Source of the DNA: GCA-2737725 sp033763995
GTDB taxonomy: Bacteria > Pseudomonadota > Alphaproteobacteria > Rhodospirillales > Rhodospirillaceae
Reading direction: 5' to 3'
DNA length: 64,000 bases
Assembly (NCBI GenBank): GCA_033763995.1
Contig: JANRJL010000045.1
Coordinates: 1-64,000, forward strand
A model generated the notes under the pieces. That model did not search any database and was not told the origin of the DNA. It was given only the letters and a program-made list of their open reading frames with translations. Made by a program: the position numbers and the translations under genes. This document shows, in pieces, positions 44,069 through 53,280 of this stretch (within the stretch, counting starts at the first letter, position 1; every line of letters starts with the position of its first letter).

Positions 44069-45448
44069 TCAACTCGCCATGCGCCAGTGGGTACCGTCGG
44101 CGCGATCCTCGATGACCACGCCCAGGGCCGCGATTTGGTCGCGAATACGGTCGGCCTCCTTGAAATCGCGAGCCTTGCGCGCGGCATTGCGGGCGGCGAT
44201 CAAACTCTCGACTTCTTGGGCATCGACCGCCGTGGTCGAAGATGTTGCCTTCAGCCAAACCGCAGGATCTTGTTGCAGCACACCCAGCATGGCGCCAGCA
44301 GCCAGCAATTCGCCTTTCAGCCGCGCCTTGTCGGCATCCGTGGTCGCCGAGTTTAGGGCGCGGGCCACGGCGGCAATCTCGGCCATGGCGACGGGCGTGT
44401 TCAAATCATCATCCAACGCGGCGACAACTGCTTTTGGCGCCGGCACATCGGCGGCCTTAATAGTCTTGATCTGGTCGAGCGCCAAATACAGACGGTCCAG
44501 CGTCTTCTTCGCCTGCACCAGCAGGTCGTCGGACCAATCGAGCGGCTGGCGGTAGTGCGCACTGAGCAGCGCCCACCGAATCGCTTCAGCCGGGGATTTT
44601 TTCAACAGTTCATGAACCGTGACGATATTGCCCAAGGATTTGGACATCTTCTCCTTGGCCATGGTCAGAAAGCCGTTGTGCAGCCAATAGCGGGCCAAGG
44701 GCGCGTTGCCATGGGCGCAGGTGCTTTGGGCGATTTCGTTTTCGTGGTGAGGGAAGATCAGATCGTTGCCGCCACCATGGATGTCGATGGTGGTCCCCAA
44801 GTGCGCCTCGATCATGGCCGAGCACTCGATGTGCCACCCGGGCCGGCCCCGGCCCCAGGGGCTGTCCCAGCCCGGCTGATCGGGGGTTGAGGGCTTCCAC
44901 AACACGAAGTCGGCGGGGTCCTTTTTGTAAGGGGCGACCTCCACTCGGGCTCCGGCAATCATGTCGTCCCGGTTCCGCCCCGAAAGCTGCCCATAAGCCG
45001 CAAATTTTGGCACGTGGAACAGGACATGGCCTTCGGCCGCATAGGCATGGCCCGAAGCCAAAAGACGTTCAATCATGGCCACAATTTCGCGAATATGGCC
45101 CGTGGCGTGGGGTTCGCTGGTCGGGGGGAAGACTCCGAGGGCGGCCATATCCTCGCGGTAGATCCGGGTAAATTTATCCGTAATGGCCGTAATTGGGACG
45201 TTTTGGGCCTTGGCCGCGGCGTTGATCTTGTCATCCACGTCCGTGACATTGCGGGCATAGGCCACCTGACCATATCGGCCCTTCAACAGCCGGTGGAGGA
45301 TATCGAACACCACCGGGGGCCGCGCATTGCCGATATGGGCATAGCTGTAGACCGTATTGCCGCAGACATACATCGTCACCCGGGCGGGGTCGCCTGGCAC
45401 GAAGGGCTCCTTGCTGCGGGTCAAAGTATTGTAAAGAATCAAAGACAT
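44069..45448 (-). CDS. cysS: Cysteinyl-tRNA synthetase
   Basis: Class I aminoacyl-tRNA synthetase. The start is at ATG 45448 ('MSLILYNTLTRSKEPF'), although the frame runs upstream to 45652. It contains the zinc Cys 'YVCGNTVYSYAHIGN' (HIGH-like), 'GWHIECSAM', 'GGGNDLIFPHHENE' and the KMSKS loop 'KEKMSKSLGN'. About 459 aa, the usual length. It is divergent from hisI with a 181-base promoter region between them. Confidence 0.95.
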   Translation of the reverse strand: MSLILYNTLTRSKEPFVPGDPARVTMYVCGNTVYSYAHIGNARPPVVFDILHRLLKGRYGQVAYARNVTDVDDKINAAAKAQNVPITAITDKFTRIYREDMAALGVFPPTSEPHATGHIREIVAMIERLLASGHAYAAEGHVLFHVPKFAAYGQLSGRNRDDMIAGARVEVAPYKKDPADFVLWKPSTPDQPGWDSPWGRGRPGWHIECSAMIEAHLGTTIDIHGGGNDLIFPHHENEIAQSTCAHGNAPLARYWLHNGFLTMAKEKMSKSLGNIVTVHELLKKSPAEAIRWALLSAHYRQPLDWSDDLLVQAKKTLDRLYLALDQIKTIKAADVPAPKAVVAALDDDLNTPVAMAEIAAVARALNSATTDADKARLKGELLAAGAMLGVLQQDPAVWLKATSSTTAVDAQEVESLIAARNAARKARDFKEADRIRDQIAALGVVIEDRADGTHWRMAS

Positions 45449-45629
45449 AGCGATTACTTTGAAAATTTGAGGTCTAGAGCCGAGGGTCCCTGGGTGATAC
45501 TCCAATGGCCTCGGGATTGCAAAAACCGCCCGGTGGGCCAAATCAGGCCTTCCTTGTGGCCGACCTGCTTGGTTGACTTTGTACCGATCGGGGGGCATTT
45601 CCCGGCCTATAACCTCTAGGACTAGGCTC

Positions 45630-46121
45630 ATGACTGCCGCTGATGCGCCCACTTTTGGTAAACGCCTGTCCGTCGAGCAGGTCGAGGAAGGTCACACCTT
45701 GGCCCCCAAATTCGACCAGGACGGCCTGATGCCGGCGGTGACCACCGATGCCGAGACAGGAACCCTATTGATGGTGGGTTATATGAACGCCGAGGCCCTG
45801 GCCCGGACCATTGAAACCGGCGAAGCCCATTACTTCAGCCGTAGTCGCCAGGTTCTCTGGCACAAGGGCGGTACCTCGGGGCTGGTGCAGAAGGTCGAGG
45901 AACTGCGCATCGACGACGACCAAGACGCGATCTGGCTAAGGGTCCGCGTGGGCGGTTCGGGGGCGAGCTGCCACGTCGGCTTCAAGAGCTGCTTCTATCG
46001 CTCGGTACCCCTGGGCAAACCCTTGGGCAGCGTGATCGAGAACTTGAAGTACGAAGAGGCCGCCAAAACCTTCGACCCTAAAGAGGTCTATGGCGACGCG
46101 CCCAACCCGACGAAGCTCTAA
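45630..46121 (+). CDS. hisI: Phosphoribosyl-AMP cyclohydrolase
   Basis: Third step of histidine biosynthesis. From ATG 45630 the protein has 163 aa. 'DQDGLMPAVTTD' and 'LLMVGYMNAEAL' begin the HisI fold; 'AHYFSRSRQVLWHKGGTSG' and 'GSGASCHVGFKSCFYR' carry the conserved zinc-binding Cys residues and catalytic His. It is alone, without hisE fused. Confidence 0.94.
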   Translation: MTAADAPTFGKRLSVEQVEEGHTLAPKFDQDGLMPAVTTDAETGTLLMVGYMNAEALARTIETGEAHYFSRSRQVLWHKGGTSGLVQKVEELRIDDDQDAIWLRVRVGGSGASCHVGFKSCFYRSVPLGKPLGSVIENLKYEEAAKTFDPKEVYGDAPNPTKL

Positions 46122-46184
46122 GTTCTGTTGCCGAGATGCAACACTCGTCGACGAAGTCGGGCGGGGCGGCTTGAAGTATTTGTT

Positions 46185-46198
46185 ATAAAGCGCTTTAT
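46185..46198. promoter_or_regulatory. 14-bp palindrome upstream of a TonB-dependent receptor gene
   Basis: ATAAAGCGCTTTAT, perfectly symmetric with a central CG, resembling LacI/GalR-family operators. It lies 78 bases before the start of the receptor gene at 46276. Confidence 0.45.
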
Positions 46199-46275
46199 CG
46201 GTGCCACGGAATTCAGCCCGGCGTGGGCTCCTGTCTGCGCGGCTGCGTAAAAAAACTAACCAAAGGGGTCATCCT

Positions 46276-48555
46276 ATGTTCAAGAAACTACTTCTTGGCT
46301 CGACGATTGTCTCGATCACGGCGTCAAGCACCATCGCACTGGCGCAACAACAGCAAGCGCAAACCGAACCAAGCGGCGGCTTGGAAGAAATCGTGGTGAC
46401 CGCCGAACGCCGCGAAGCCTCGCTGCAGTCGGTTCCCATCGCCGTCAGCGCGTTTTCAGCCGACGCCTTGGCCAAGCGCCAAATCACGCAAGCCTCGGAC
46501 TTGGAGCGCTATGTTCCGAGCTTGAAGATGCGCAACAACATCACCTCGCCGACCAACCTATCGCCGTCCTTGCGCGGCTCGCTGCAGCAAGATGCCTCGC
46601 TGATCGTCGCGGAATCCCCGTTCGGCATTTACGTCGATGACGTGTATTTGGGCCGCTTGAACGGCAATAACGTCACGCTGGCCGACATCGAGCGCGTCGA
46701 AGTGCTGCGTGGCCCGCAGGGCACCCTGTATGGGCGCAACACGTTGGCCGGCGCGATCAAGTTCATCACCCGTGCGCCCGACCAGGACAACGAATGGTTC
46801 AACGCCGAGGCTGGCTACGGCAACTTCAAGAACTACAAGGCGAGCTTCAGCGCCGGGGGCGGGGTCAGCGACACGGTCGCCGGCTCGGTGGCCGCGCAGA
46901 TCATCGGCAAGAACGGCTATTGGTTCAATCGCGCCACCAGCGAGGATGTCGGCGAGGAAGACAACGTCGCCGCGCGCGGCAAGCTGCGTTACACCGGCTC
47001 GGATAATTTCGACGCGTCGATCTCGCTGTCTCATACCCGCAGCACCAACGACGCGTTGCAGTTGACTCCGGCCACCACGCCGGGCGTGGCCAGCAACCGT
47101 CAGTACCGCTCGCGGGACGTGCGGCCGTTGTTTGGCGATCCGTATGTCGTCAGCCGTCCGGTCTCGGTAAAGAGCCCAGCGCCGATTACCAACGAGCCCG
47201 CTGGCAAGACGAAGCAGTACATCGCCTCGCTCAACATGACCTACGACTTTGGCGATGCCTCGCTGCAATCCATCACCGCGTTCGTCAACACCAACGACTT
47301 TTTCTCGACCGATTTCACTGGAACCGGCGGCGTGCCGTTTGCAGCTGGCGCCGCTAACGGGGGTAACCTCGGTGGCGTCGTCGGTGCGACGAAGCTAAAT
47401 TCCGATCAGTTCACGCAAGAGATCAAGCTTCAGGGCCAGGCCGTCGACAGCAAGCTGAATTATTTGGTCGGCGCGTTCTATCTGTATGAAACCGGCAACC
47501 AACGCTTCGGCTGGGCGATCCCGGGACCGTTCTCCACCAGCCAGATGCAGATTCTGACTCGTTCGTACTCGGTGTTTACCCACAACGACTTCGCCGTCAG
47601 CGAGGACCTCAAGATCACGGCCGGCGTACGGTACGTGAAGGACCTCAAAAAATTCGACATTCAGTTCCAATACGTCCCGCCACTCAATACGATTTTGCCC
47701 GCTCAAGCCCCGGTCGCTCTGAAAAATACCTACGACAAGTGGCTGCCCAAGTTCGGTCTGGATTATTCCGTGCCGACGTCGGGCGAGGTCGACAGCTTGC
47801 TGCTCTATGCCTCGCTTGGCCGCGGCTTTAAGTCGGGCGGGTACAGCGCCATCGCCATCGGCAACTTGAACGACGCGCGCACGCCCTATGGCCCGGAAAG
47901 CAACTGGACCTATGAAGGCGGCGTGAAGGGCGAGTTCTTCGACAATCGTCTGCGCGCCAATGCCGCGTACTTCTACAACCGCATCTCGGACCTGACTTTG
48001 AACGCTCAGGTCCCGGGTGTGGGCGGCGGGCCGGCATCGTTCCCCGTCCAAAACGCCGGTGCGGCGACGATCAAGGGCTTGGAAGCCGAATTCTCGGCCG
48101 TGCCGGTCGACGGGCTGACGTTGTTCGTCAACTCGGCGTTCCTGAGCGGTAAATTCCGCAGCCTGCGCCCGGGTAGTGCTCCGACCAACGCGCTCGCCAA
48201 CTTCGGCGTGGCCAACGCCAAGCCCCCGCAGTTGCCCGATTACAGCGTCACGGTCGGTTTTGACTACCGCGTCGACATGGCGGTGGGGAGCCGCGATGGC
48301 CAGTTCCTGATCGGCGCCGACGTTTACAAGACCGATGACTTCATTACTTCGGCCACCAACGAGTTTATCCTCGATGGCTACAGCCGTATCGGCGCTTTCG
48401 TCGGCGTCGGCATCGATGAGCAATGGGAAGTAAAACTGTCGGTCAAGAACCTGGCCGACAAGGAAACCATCTCCACCGGCGCTCGCGGGTTCTTGGGCGG
48501 GTTCTTGTACCTGCCGCCGCGCGAGTACATGCTGACCGTGAAGTACTCGATGTAA
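46276..48555 (+). CDS. TonB-dependent outer-membrane receptor
   Basis: About 759 aa. ATG 46276 has a GGGG-rich RBS and gives a clean signal peptide ('MFKKLLLGSTIVSITASSTIALAQ'-like; cleavage after AQ). The TonB-box-like 'EEIVVTAERREA' is followed by the plug ('LERYVPSLKM', 'DIERVEVLRGPQGTLYGRNTLAGAI') and a 22-stranded barrel ending in 'LTVKYSM'. The substrate is unknown. It is the Sphingomonad/Caulobacter receptor class that takes up glycans or aromatics, and a LacI-like palindrome lies upstream. Confidence 0.93.
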   Translation: MFKKLLLGSTIVSITASSTIALAQQQQAQTEPSGGLEEIVVTAERREASLQSVPIAVSAFSADALAKRQITQASDLERYVPSLKMRNNITSPTNLSPSLRGSLQQDASLIVAESPFGIYVDDVYLGRLNGNNVTLADIERVEVLRGPQGTLYGRNTLAGAIKFITRAPDQDNEWFNAEAGYGNFKNYKASFSAGGGVSDTVAGSVAAQIIGKNGYWFNRATSEDVGEEDNVAARGKLRYTGSDNFDASISLSHTRSTNDALQLTPATTPGVASNRQYRSRDVRPLFGDPYVVSRPVSVKSPAPITNEPAGKTKQYIASLNMTYDFGDASLQSITAFVNTNDFFSTDFTGTGGVPFAAGAANGGNLGGVVGATKLNSDQFTQEIKLQGQAVDSKLNYLVGAFYLYETGNQRFGWAIPGPFSTSQMQILTRSYSVFTHNDFAVSEDLKITAGVRYVKDLKKFDIQFQYVPPLNTILPAQAPVALKNTYDKWLPKFGLDYSVPTSGEVDSLLLYASLGRGFKSGGYSAIAIGNLNDARTPYGPESNWTYEGGVKGEFFDNRLRANAAYFYNRISDLTLNAQVPGVGGGPASFPVQNAGAATIKGLEAEFSAVPVDGLTLFVNSAFLSGKFRSLRPGSAPTNALANFGVANAKPPQLPDYSVTVGFDYRVDMAVGSRDGQFLIGADVYKTDDFITSATNEFILDGYSRIGAFVGVGIDEQWEVKLSVKNLADKETISTGARGFLGGFLYLPPREYMLTVKYSM

Positions 48556-48576
48556 TTTTGTAAAGAATCACAGCAA

Positions 48577-48606
48577 AAGGCCCGAGGGAAACCTCGGGCC
48601 TTTTTT
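48577..48606. terminator. Bidirectional intrinsic terminator between receptor and MBL array
   Basis: A 10-base stem (AAGGCCCGAG with its complement; short GGAAAC loop) is flanked by AAAA on one side and TTTTTT on the other. It can stop the + strand receptor transcript and the - strand hydrolase transcript. Confidence 0.9.
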
Positions 48607-48627
48607 GCTGGGGCCGATGTCCGGGAT

Positions 48628-49542
48628 TTACTCGCCGATCCCGTAGAAGGCCTGCATGCGGCGCACGTTGTCGCGGACATTGAGTTCGTAGCCGCGCAGG
48701 TAGGCGAACTCAGGCACGCGGACCTTGTCGGGAATTTCGTTGGGCGGCATGCCCTCGTCGACGGCCTTCTTCACCGCCGCCATCAAGGCCTCGAGGTACC
48801 TGCGCCGTTCCGTGAGGCTTGACTTGTCGGCGATCGGCACGCCATGGCCCGGAATCATCACGGTGAAGTCCATGGCCTCCAATTCCTTGAGGGTGCGCAC
48901 CCAATTGTAGGGGTCGTAACCCGCCATGAACGTCAACGGCGCGCCGCCGGGCGTGGCGATGTCCACGGCGAACAGATATTTCCGCGCCTCGCCGTCGGCC
49001 CGCATGAACACCAGACAGTCGCTGTGATTGGGCCCCAGGTAGATCAAGTCCAGGGACCGTTCGCCGAGCTTCACGGTGTAGTTCTTCGGGAACGTGATGT
49101 CGGGTATCACGACGGTCGGGTTGGGTTTGTCCTTGAAATGCTGAACGCACTTTTCGTGAGCAATGAACTGCGCGCCCTCGTCCTTGAAGATTTGCCCGCC
49201 GCTGACGTGGTCCCAGTGATTGTGAGAATAGACAACGTACTTCACCGGCTTGTCGGTGATCTTGCGGATTTCTTCGCGCATCTGCTTGGCGTCTTTGGCC
49301 GTCAACGGATCGGTGGCAATGACGCCGTCTTTGGTGACCAGGAAAATATTCCTGGCGCTGCCGGAATAAGAGTAAAGACCCGGGGAGATTTCCACGGTCT
49401 CGACTTTGCCCACGCCGAAGCGATTCCAGGCGGTGTTGGGGGCGGGCTTCAGCAGGTCTGCGCGGTCCTGAACTTCCGTCGCCATCGCTGTCGTTGCGAG
49501 CAGGGCCGACGCCCGCAGTGCCGCCATGAGCATCGTTCTCAT
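48628..49542 (-). CDS. Periplasmic MBL-fold hydrolase, array copy 5 (last)
   Basis: About 304 aa; ATG 49542 with GGGAGGT upstream, then a Sec signal peptide. Metal motif 'SHNHWDH' (HxHxDH), later 'NHSDC' and 'GHGVP' supply the other ligands. Residues after the signal are 'DRADLLKPAPNTAWNRFG', also seen in the next paralogue upstream. It ends 'FYGIGE' where the other copies end 'GW'. It is the most downstream gene of the five-gene run. Substrate unknown. Confidence 0.88.
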   Translation of the reverse strand: MRTMLMAALRASALLATTAMATEVQDRADLLKPAPNTAWNRFGVGKVETVEISPGLYSYSGSARNIFLVTKDGVIATDPLTAKDAKQMREEIRKITDKPVKYVVYSHNHWDHVSGGQIFKDEGAQFIAHEKCVQHFKDKPNPTVVIPDITFPKNYTVKLGERSLDLIYLGPNHSDCLVFMRADGEARKYLFAVDIATPGGAPLTFMAGYDPYNWVRTLKELEAMDFTVMIPGHGVPIADKSSLTERRRYLEALMAAVKKAVDEGMPPNEIPDKVRVPEFAYLRGYELNVRDNVRRMQAFYGIGE

Positions 49543-49553
49543 CGTGACCTCCC

Positions 49554-50465
49554 TTACCATCCCATTTCCCAGTAAACGCGCGTGCGATAGACGTTGCGCT
49601 CGATGAATTCCTTGTAGTTGCGCATGTAATCGAATTCCTTGAGGCGCACGGACTTGTGGATCTCATCGAAGCTCTTGCCTTGGTCGAGGGCTTCCTTGAC
49701 GGCCGCCATGAGCGCTTCCAGATAGCGTCGGCGTTCGTTCACGGCTGATTTGTGCGCCAGGGGCACGCCGTGGCCGCCGACGAGATAGTCGAAGTCCATG
49801 GCCTCCAGTTCTTTCAGCGTGCGCACCATGTTGTGCAGCGAGTAGTCGTTCATGGTGCCGCCGACCAGGCCGCCGGCCGTGACGAGATCGGGCATGAAAA
49901 ATATGCGCCCGGGATCGGGCCGCATGACGACCAGGCAGTCGCCATGATTCTTGCCGAAGTAAAGCATGTCGAGAGTGCGCCCGCCCAAGGTCAGGCGATA
50001 GTTGTTGGAGAACGTGAAATCGGGCATCACCAAGTCGGCATTGGGCAGGTCCTTGAAATGCTCGACGCATTTCTCGTGGCTGATGAACACCGCGCCTTCG
50101 TCCTTGAAGATTTTCCCGCCCAACACGTGATCCCAATGCTGGTGGCTATAGACCACGTATTTGACCGGCTGGTTCGTGACTTTGCGGATGGCCGCGCGCA
50201 TTTCCTTGGCGAAGGCGGGGCTCACCGGATCGGTGGCGATCACACCGTCGGAGGTGACCAGGAAGATGTTGCGCGCTCCGCCATTGCCGAACGTGTATAG
50301 GCCCGGAGCCAATTCCACCGTTTCGTAGCCACGCACGCCGAATTTGTTCCAGGCCGGATTGGGGGCAGGCTTCTTCAATTCCTCCAGGCTGGGTGTCTGT
50401 GCCGCGACGGCGCCGGAAAACAATGCCAATACGGCGGCCACACAAAGTGCGCGCACGGTCACCAT
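49554..50465 (-). CDS. Periplasmic MBL-fold hydrolase, array copy 4
   Basis: 303 aa; signal peptide 'MVTVRALCVAAVLALF...AAQ'. HxHxDH is 'SHQHWDHVLGGK', followed by 'NHGDC' and 'GGHGVP'. It shares 'KKPAPNPAWNKFG' with copy 5, so these two are the closest pair. The start overlaps the previous stop by 7 bases (ATGGTGA). The common later motif 'RRRYLEALMAAVK' is found in all copies in some form. Confidence 0.88.
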   Translation of the reverse strand: MVTVRALCVAAVLALFSGAVAAQTPSLEELKKPAPNPAWNKFGVRGYETVELAPGLYTFGNGGARNIFLVTSDGVIATDPVSPAFAKEMRAAIRKVTNQPVKYVVYSHQHWDHVLGGKIFKDEGAVFISHEKCVEHFKDLPNADLVMPDFTFSNNYRLTLGGRTLDMLYFGKNHGDCLVVMRPDPGRIFFMPDLVTAGGLVGGTMNDYSLHNMVRTLKELEAMDFDYLVGGHGVPLAHKSAVNERRRYLEALMAAVKEALDQGKSFDEIHKSVRLKEFDYMRNYKEFIERNVYRTRVYWEMGW

Positions 50466-51337
50466 CCCATTTCGTAATAGTGGTAAATCCGCTCTGCGGC
50501 GCGGGCGATCTGCTCCTTATAGCCGCGCACGTCCTTGAATTCCGGCAGCTCGATGGTGGCGGCGATATCGTCGGCCGAGCGGCCCTTGTCGAACTCCGGC
50601 CTCACCGCGGCCATTAACTGTTCGAGAAACTTGCGCCGCTGCGTGACTGCGTCGCGGGCGCCAAAGGGAATCCCGTGGCCGCCCACCATGCGCTGCCAAT
50701 CGGGCCGCGCTTCGATCTCGCGCAAGGTCCGCACCCACTCCTTGGGGTTGTAGTCGGGCATGAAGCCAAGGCCGAGGGAGTAGGGCGTGACCAAATCGTT
50801 CACATAAAGCACGTCGCTGCCCTGCAACTGCATCACCAGCATGCAGTCGCCGTGATTGCGCCCGAAGTACATGAGCTTCAGCGTCTTGCCCTTGATCTTG
50901 ACTGTTTCGCCGCCCTTCACGGTGCGGTCGGGCATGACGACGTCCGGGTTGGGGTCGGCCTTGAAGTGCGCGACGCAGTTTTCGTGGCTGATGAACGTCG
51001 CGCCCTCATCCTTGAAGACCTTGCCGCCGCTGACGTGATCCCAATGCTGATGGCTATAGACGACATATTTCACCGGCTTGTCGGTGATTGTGCGGATGGC
51101 CGCGCGCATGTCTTGAGCGAATGCGGGGCTGACCGGGTCCGTGGCGATCACGGCGTCGTCGCCCACGACGAAGATACTGCGCGCACCAAAGCTGCCAAAG
51201 GTATAAAGTCCCGGTGCCAACTCCGTCGTGACGCGATTGCGCATGTCAAAGGGTATGGTCGAGGCTTGGCTCCAAGCAACTTGAGGCCAAGCAGTACAAG
51301 CCAAGAGCGTGAGGAGAACTGCGCGCATCGCGATCAC
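50459..51337 (-). CDS. Periplasmic MBL-fold hydrolase, array copy 3
   Basis: 292 aa; starts at GTG 51337, which overlaps the previous stop as GTGA (ATG 51328 is an alternative). Signal peptide ends 'AWSQ'. HxHxDH is 'SHQHWDHVSGGK', with 'NHGDC' and 'GGHGIP'. It ends 'YYEMGW'. The N-terminal linker is shorter than in copies 4 and 5. Confidence 0.88.
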   Translation of the reverse strand: MIAMRAVLLTLLACTAWPQVAWSQASTIPFDMRNRVTTELAPGLYTFGSFGARSIFVVGDDAVIATDPVSPAFAQDMRAAIRTITDKPVKYVVYSHQHWDHVSGGKVFKDEGATFISHENCVAHFKADPNPDVVMPDRTVKGGETVKIKGKTLKLMYFGRNHGDCMLVMQLQGSDVLYVNDLVTPYSLGLGFMPDYNPKEWVRTLREIEARPDWQRMVGGHGIPFGARDAVTQRRKFLEQLMAAVRPEFDKGRSADDIAATIELPEFKDVRGYKEQIARAAERIYHYYEMGW

Positions 51338-52224
51338 CAGCCAATGGTGTTGAAGATCAGGACCCGTTCAGCATTGTGCCGTAGAAAGCGGTCGTACCCG
51401 TTCAAGTGCTTGAACTGAGGCAATGAGACTGCGCCGGGAATCTGGCCGAAGGGCGTGCCCTTGTCGATTTCCGCGCGCACCGCCGTCATCAGGGCTTCCA
51501 TGTAAGCGCGCCGTTCTGCCACGGCTGCTTTCGGCGCCGACGGCGCGCCGTGGCCGCCGACCATGACGTCGAAATCAAGGTTTTCGATGTCCTTGAGCGT
51601 GCGAATGGTGTCGAGCAGGTAGGTATCTTCCATTTTACCGGTGCCGGTCGGAACCGATCCGGGGGTCACGAGGTCGACAATATGCAGCAGCCTTGCATGA
51701 GGAACATGCAGGAACGTCATGCAATCACTGTGATTGAGACCCAGATAGAGCAGCCGCACCGTGCGCCCGCCCAATATGATGTTCATGTGTTGATCGTAGC
51801 TGACGTCCGGCAACACCAAGTCCTTGTTGGGATAGCGGTAGAAGGACTCCAGGCAATTGCGCTGGCTGACGACGGTCGCGCCCTCATCCTTGAAGATCTT
51901 GCCGCCCAGGACGTGGTCCCAATGCGAGTGCGAATAGACCATGTACTTCACCGGCTTGGCGGTGAGCTTCTTGATCTCGGCGCGCAACACCGGCGCGGCC
52001 TTGGGGCTGATGGGATCGCCGATGATGACGCCGTCCGGCGTGGTGACCACGAGGGTGCGGGCGCCGGCGTAACTGAACGTATGAACATCGTCGGCCAGCT
52101 TGGTCATTTCGCCCTTGGCCGGGCCGAAGGGCGTTGTGCCTGTCTGGGGGGCTGTGTTTTGCGCAAATGCTACAGGGGCAGTGAACCCGGCCAGCAGAGA
52201 TGCAACGTGGAGGATGATTCTCAT
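51334..52224 (-). CDS. Periplasmic MBL-fold hydrolase, array copy 2
   Basis: 296 aa; ATG 52224 has a GGAGG RBS nine bases upstream; signal peptide 'MRIILHVASLLAGFTAPVAFAQ'. HxHxDH is 'SHSHWDHVLGGK', then 'NHSDC', 'GGHGAP'. It ends 'IFNTIGW'. It is the most diverged copy, with Gly-poor 'IGDPISPKAAPVLRAEIKKL' in place of the usual 'ATDPVSPAFA' segment. Confidence 0.88.
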   Translation of the reverse strand: MRIILHVASLLAGFTAPVAFAQNTAPQTGTTPFGPAKGEMTKLADDVHTFSYAGARTLVVTTPDGVIIGDPISPKAAPVLRAEIKKLTAKPVKYMVYSHSHWDHVLGGKIFKDEGATVVSQRNCLESFYRYPNKDLVLPDVSYDQHMNIILGGRTVRLLYLGLNHSDCMTFLHVPHARLLHIVDLVTPGSVPTGTGKMEDTYLLDTIRTLKDIENLDFDVMVGGHGAPSAPKAAVAERRAYMEALMTAVRAEIDKGTPFGQIPGAVSLPQFKHLNGYDRFLRHNAERVLIFNTIGW

Positions 52225-52233
52225 GTCCGCCTC

Positions 52234-53154
52234 CTACCAACCCAGCGCGAAGTAGGCGACAAAGCGCTCGGCATTACGCGCCTTGAGCGCGTCGTAATTG
52301 CGCAAGTGTTTGAACTCCGGCAGGTCGATCTTCTCGGCGATCTCGAAGGGATTGGTGCCTTTCTCCCACTCTTTCTTCACGGCCTCGAACATGGCCTCGA
52401 TGTAGCGGCGCCGTTCCACAAAGGCATCTTTAGGGGCGATCGGCACACCATGGCCGCCGATCATGCGGTCGAAGTCCACGGTGGCTTCGATCTCCTTCAT
52501 GCTGCGAATCCAGTCGAGCGGGTAATAGTCATTCAGCAGCCCCGAGCCGCCGCTGACGCCGTAAGGCGTGACCAAATCCACGACGAAGAGAATTTTTTCC
52601 TCGGGGATGCGCATGAATGTCATGCAGTCGCCGTGATTGCGCCCGAAATAGTAGAGCTCAAGCGTGCGCCCGCCGAGCTTCAGGTCGTGACGCGACCCTT
52701 CGTAGGTCATGTCCGGCATGACGACGTCGGGGTTGGGATGGCGGTGAAAATGCTTGATGCAATTGGCGTGGCTGACGAAGGTTGCGCCTTCGTCCTTGAA
52801 AATTCTGCCGCCGCGGGCATGGTCCCAATGCTGGTGGCTATAGACAACGTACTTTACCGGCCCGTCCGTCACCTTGCGGATCTCGTCGCGCAGATATTCG
52901 GCCGATCTGGGTGTGATGGGGTCAGTCGCGATCACGCCCTCGGACGTGACGATGAAGATGTTGCGGGCGCCGTTATGCGTGAACGTATAGAGGCCCTCGG
53001 CGATCTTGGTGGTCTCCGGCCGGTTGCGGCCGATGGGCACTTGATCGTCGACGTTGACGGACTTGGTGGCCGGCGTGCCTTGCGCGGCCAGCGTCAACGG
53101 CCACAGGCAGAGCGCTATGGCCAGAAGCCGTCGCCAGGTGCGAATGACTGTCAT
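52234..53154 (-). CDS. Periplasmic MBL-fold hydrolase, array copy 1 (first)
   Basis: 306 aa; ATG 53154 follows GGGAGGGAG, the strongest RBS of the array; signal peptide with Arg-rich n-region ends 'AAQ'. HxHxDH is 'SHQHWDHARGGR', then 'NHGDC', 'GGHGVP'. It ends 'YFALGW'. It is transcribed divergently from the VOC/histone-tail gene; the 126-base gap must hold the promoter for the whole five-gene run. Confidence 0.88.
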   Translation of the reverse strand: MTVIRTWRRLLAIALCLWPLTLAAQGTPATKSVNVDDQVPIGRNRPETTKIAEGLYTFTHNGARNIFIVTSEGVIATDPITPRSAEYLRDEIRKVTDGPVKYVVYSHQHWDHARGGRIFKDEGATFVSHANCIKHFHRHPNPDVVMPDMTYEGSRHDLKLGGRTLELYYFGRNHGDCMTFMRIPEEKILFVVDLVTPYGVSGGSGLLNDYYPLDWIRSMKEIEATVDFDRMIGGHGVPIAPKDAFVERRRYIEAMFEAVKKEWEKGTNPFEIAEKIDLPEFKHLRNYDALKARNAERFVAYFALGW

Positions 53155-53280
53155 GATCTCCCTCCCCAGGGTGAGAAGCGCGCTAGGCGAGTGCGCGATC
53201 TCTCGCCATAATAGGCTGGGACAGGGCGCGATACATCAGCGCCGCGATCACATTTTTTTTGATCAGAGGGGGCGGATCGT

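Noticed and set aside
46122..46275. Cobalamin or other riboswitch before the receptor gene
   Set aside because: The 154-base leader is too short and lacks conserved riboswitch boxes; only a 14-base palindrome stands out.
47395..48423. 342-aa - strand frame opposite the TonB-dependent receptor
   Set aside because: Shadow of the barrel-coding region with no RBS and no recognisable domain.
51550..53211. Long + strand open frame (553 aa) opposite MBL copies 1 and 2
   Set aside because: It is antisense to two genes with clear signal peptides, metal motifs and RBSs. Its protein is His/Val/Asp-rich low-information sequence, typical of mirror frames in GC-rich DNA.
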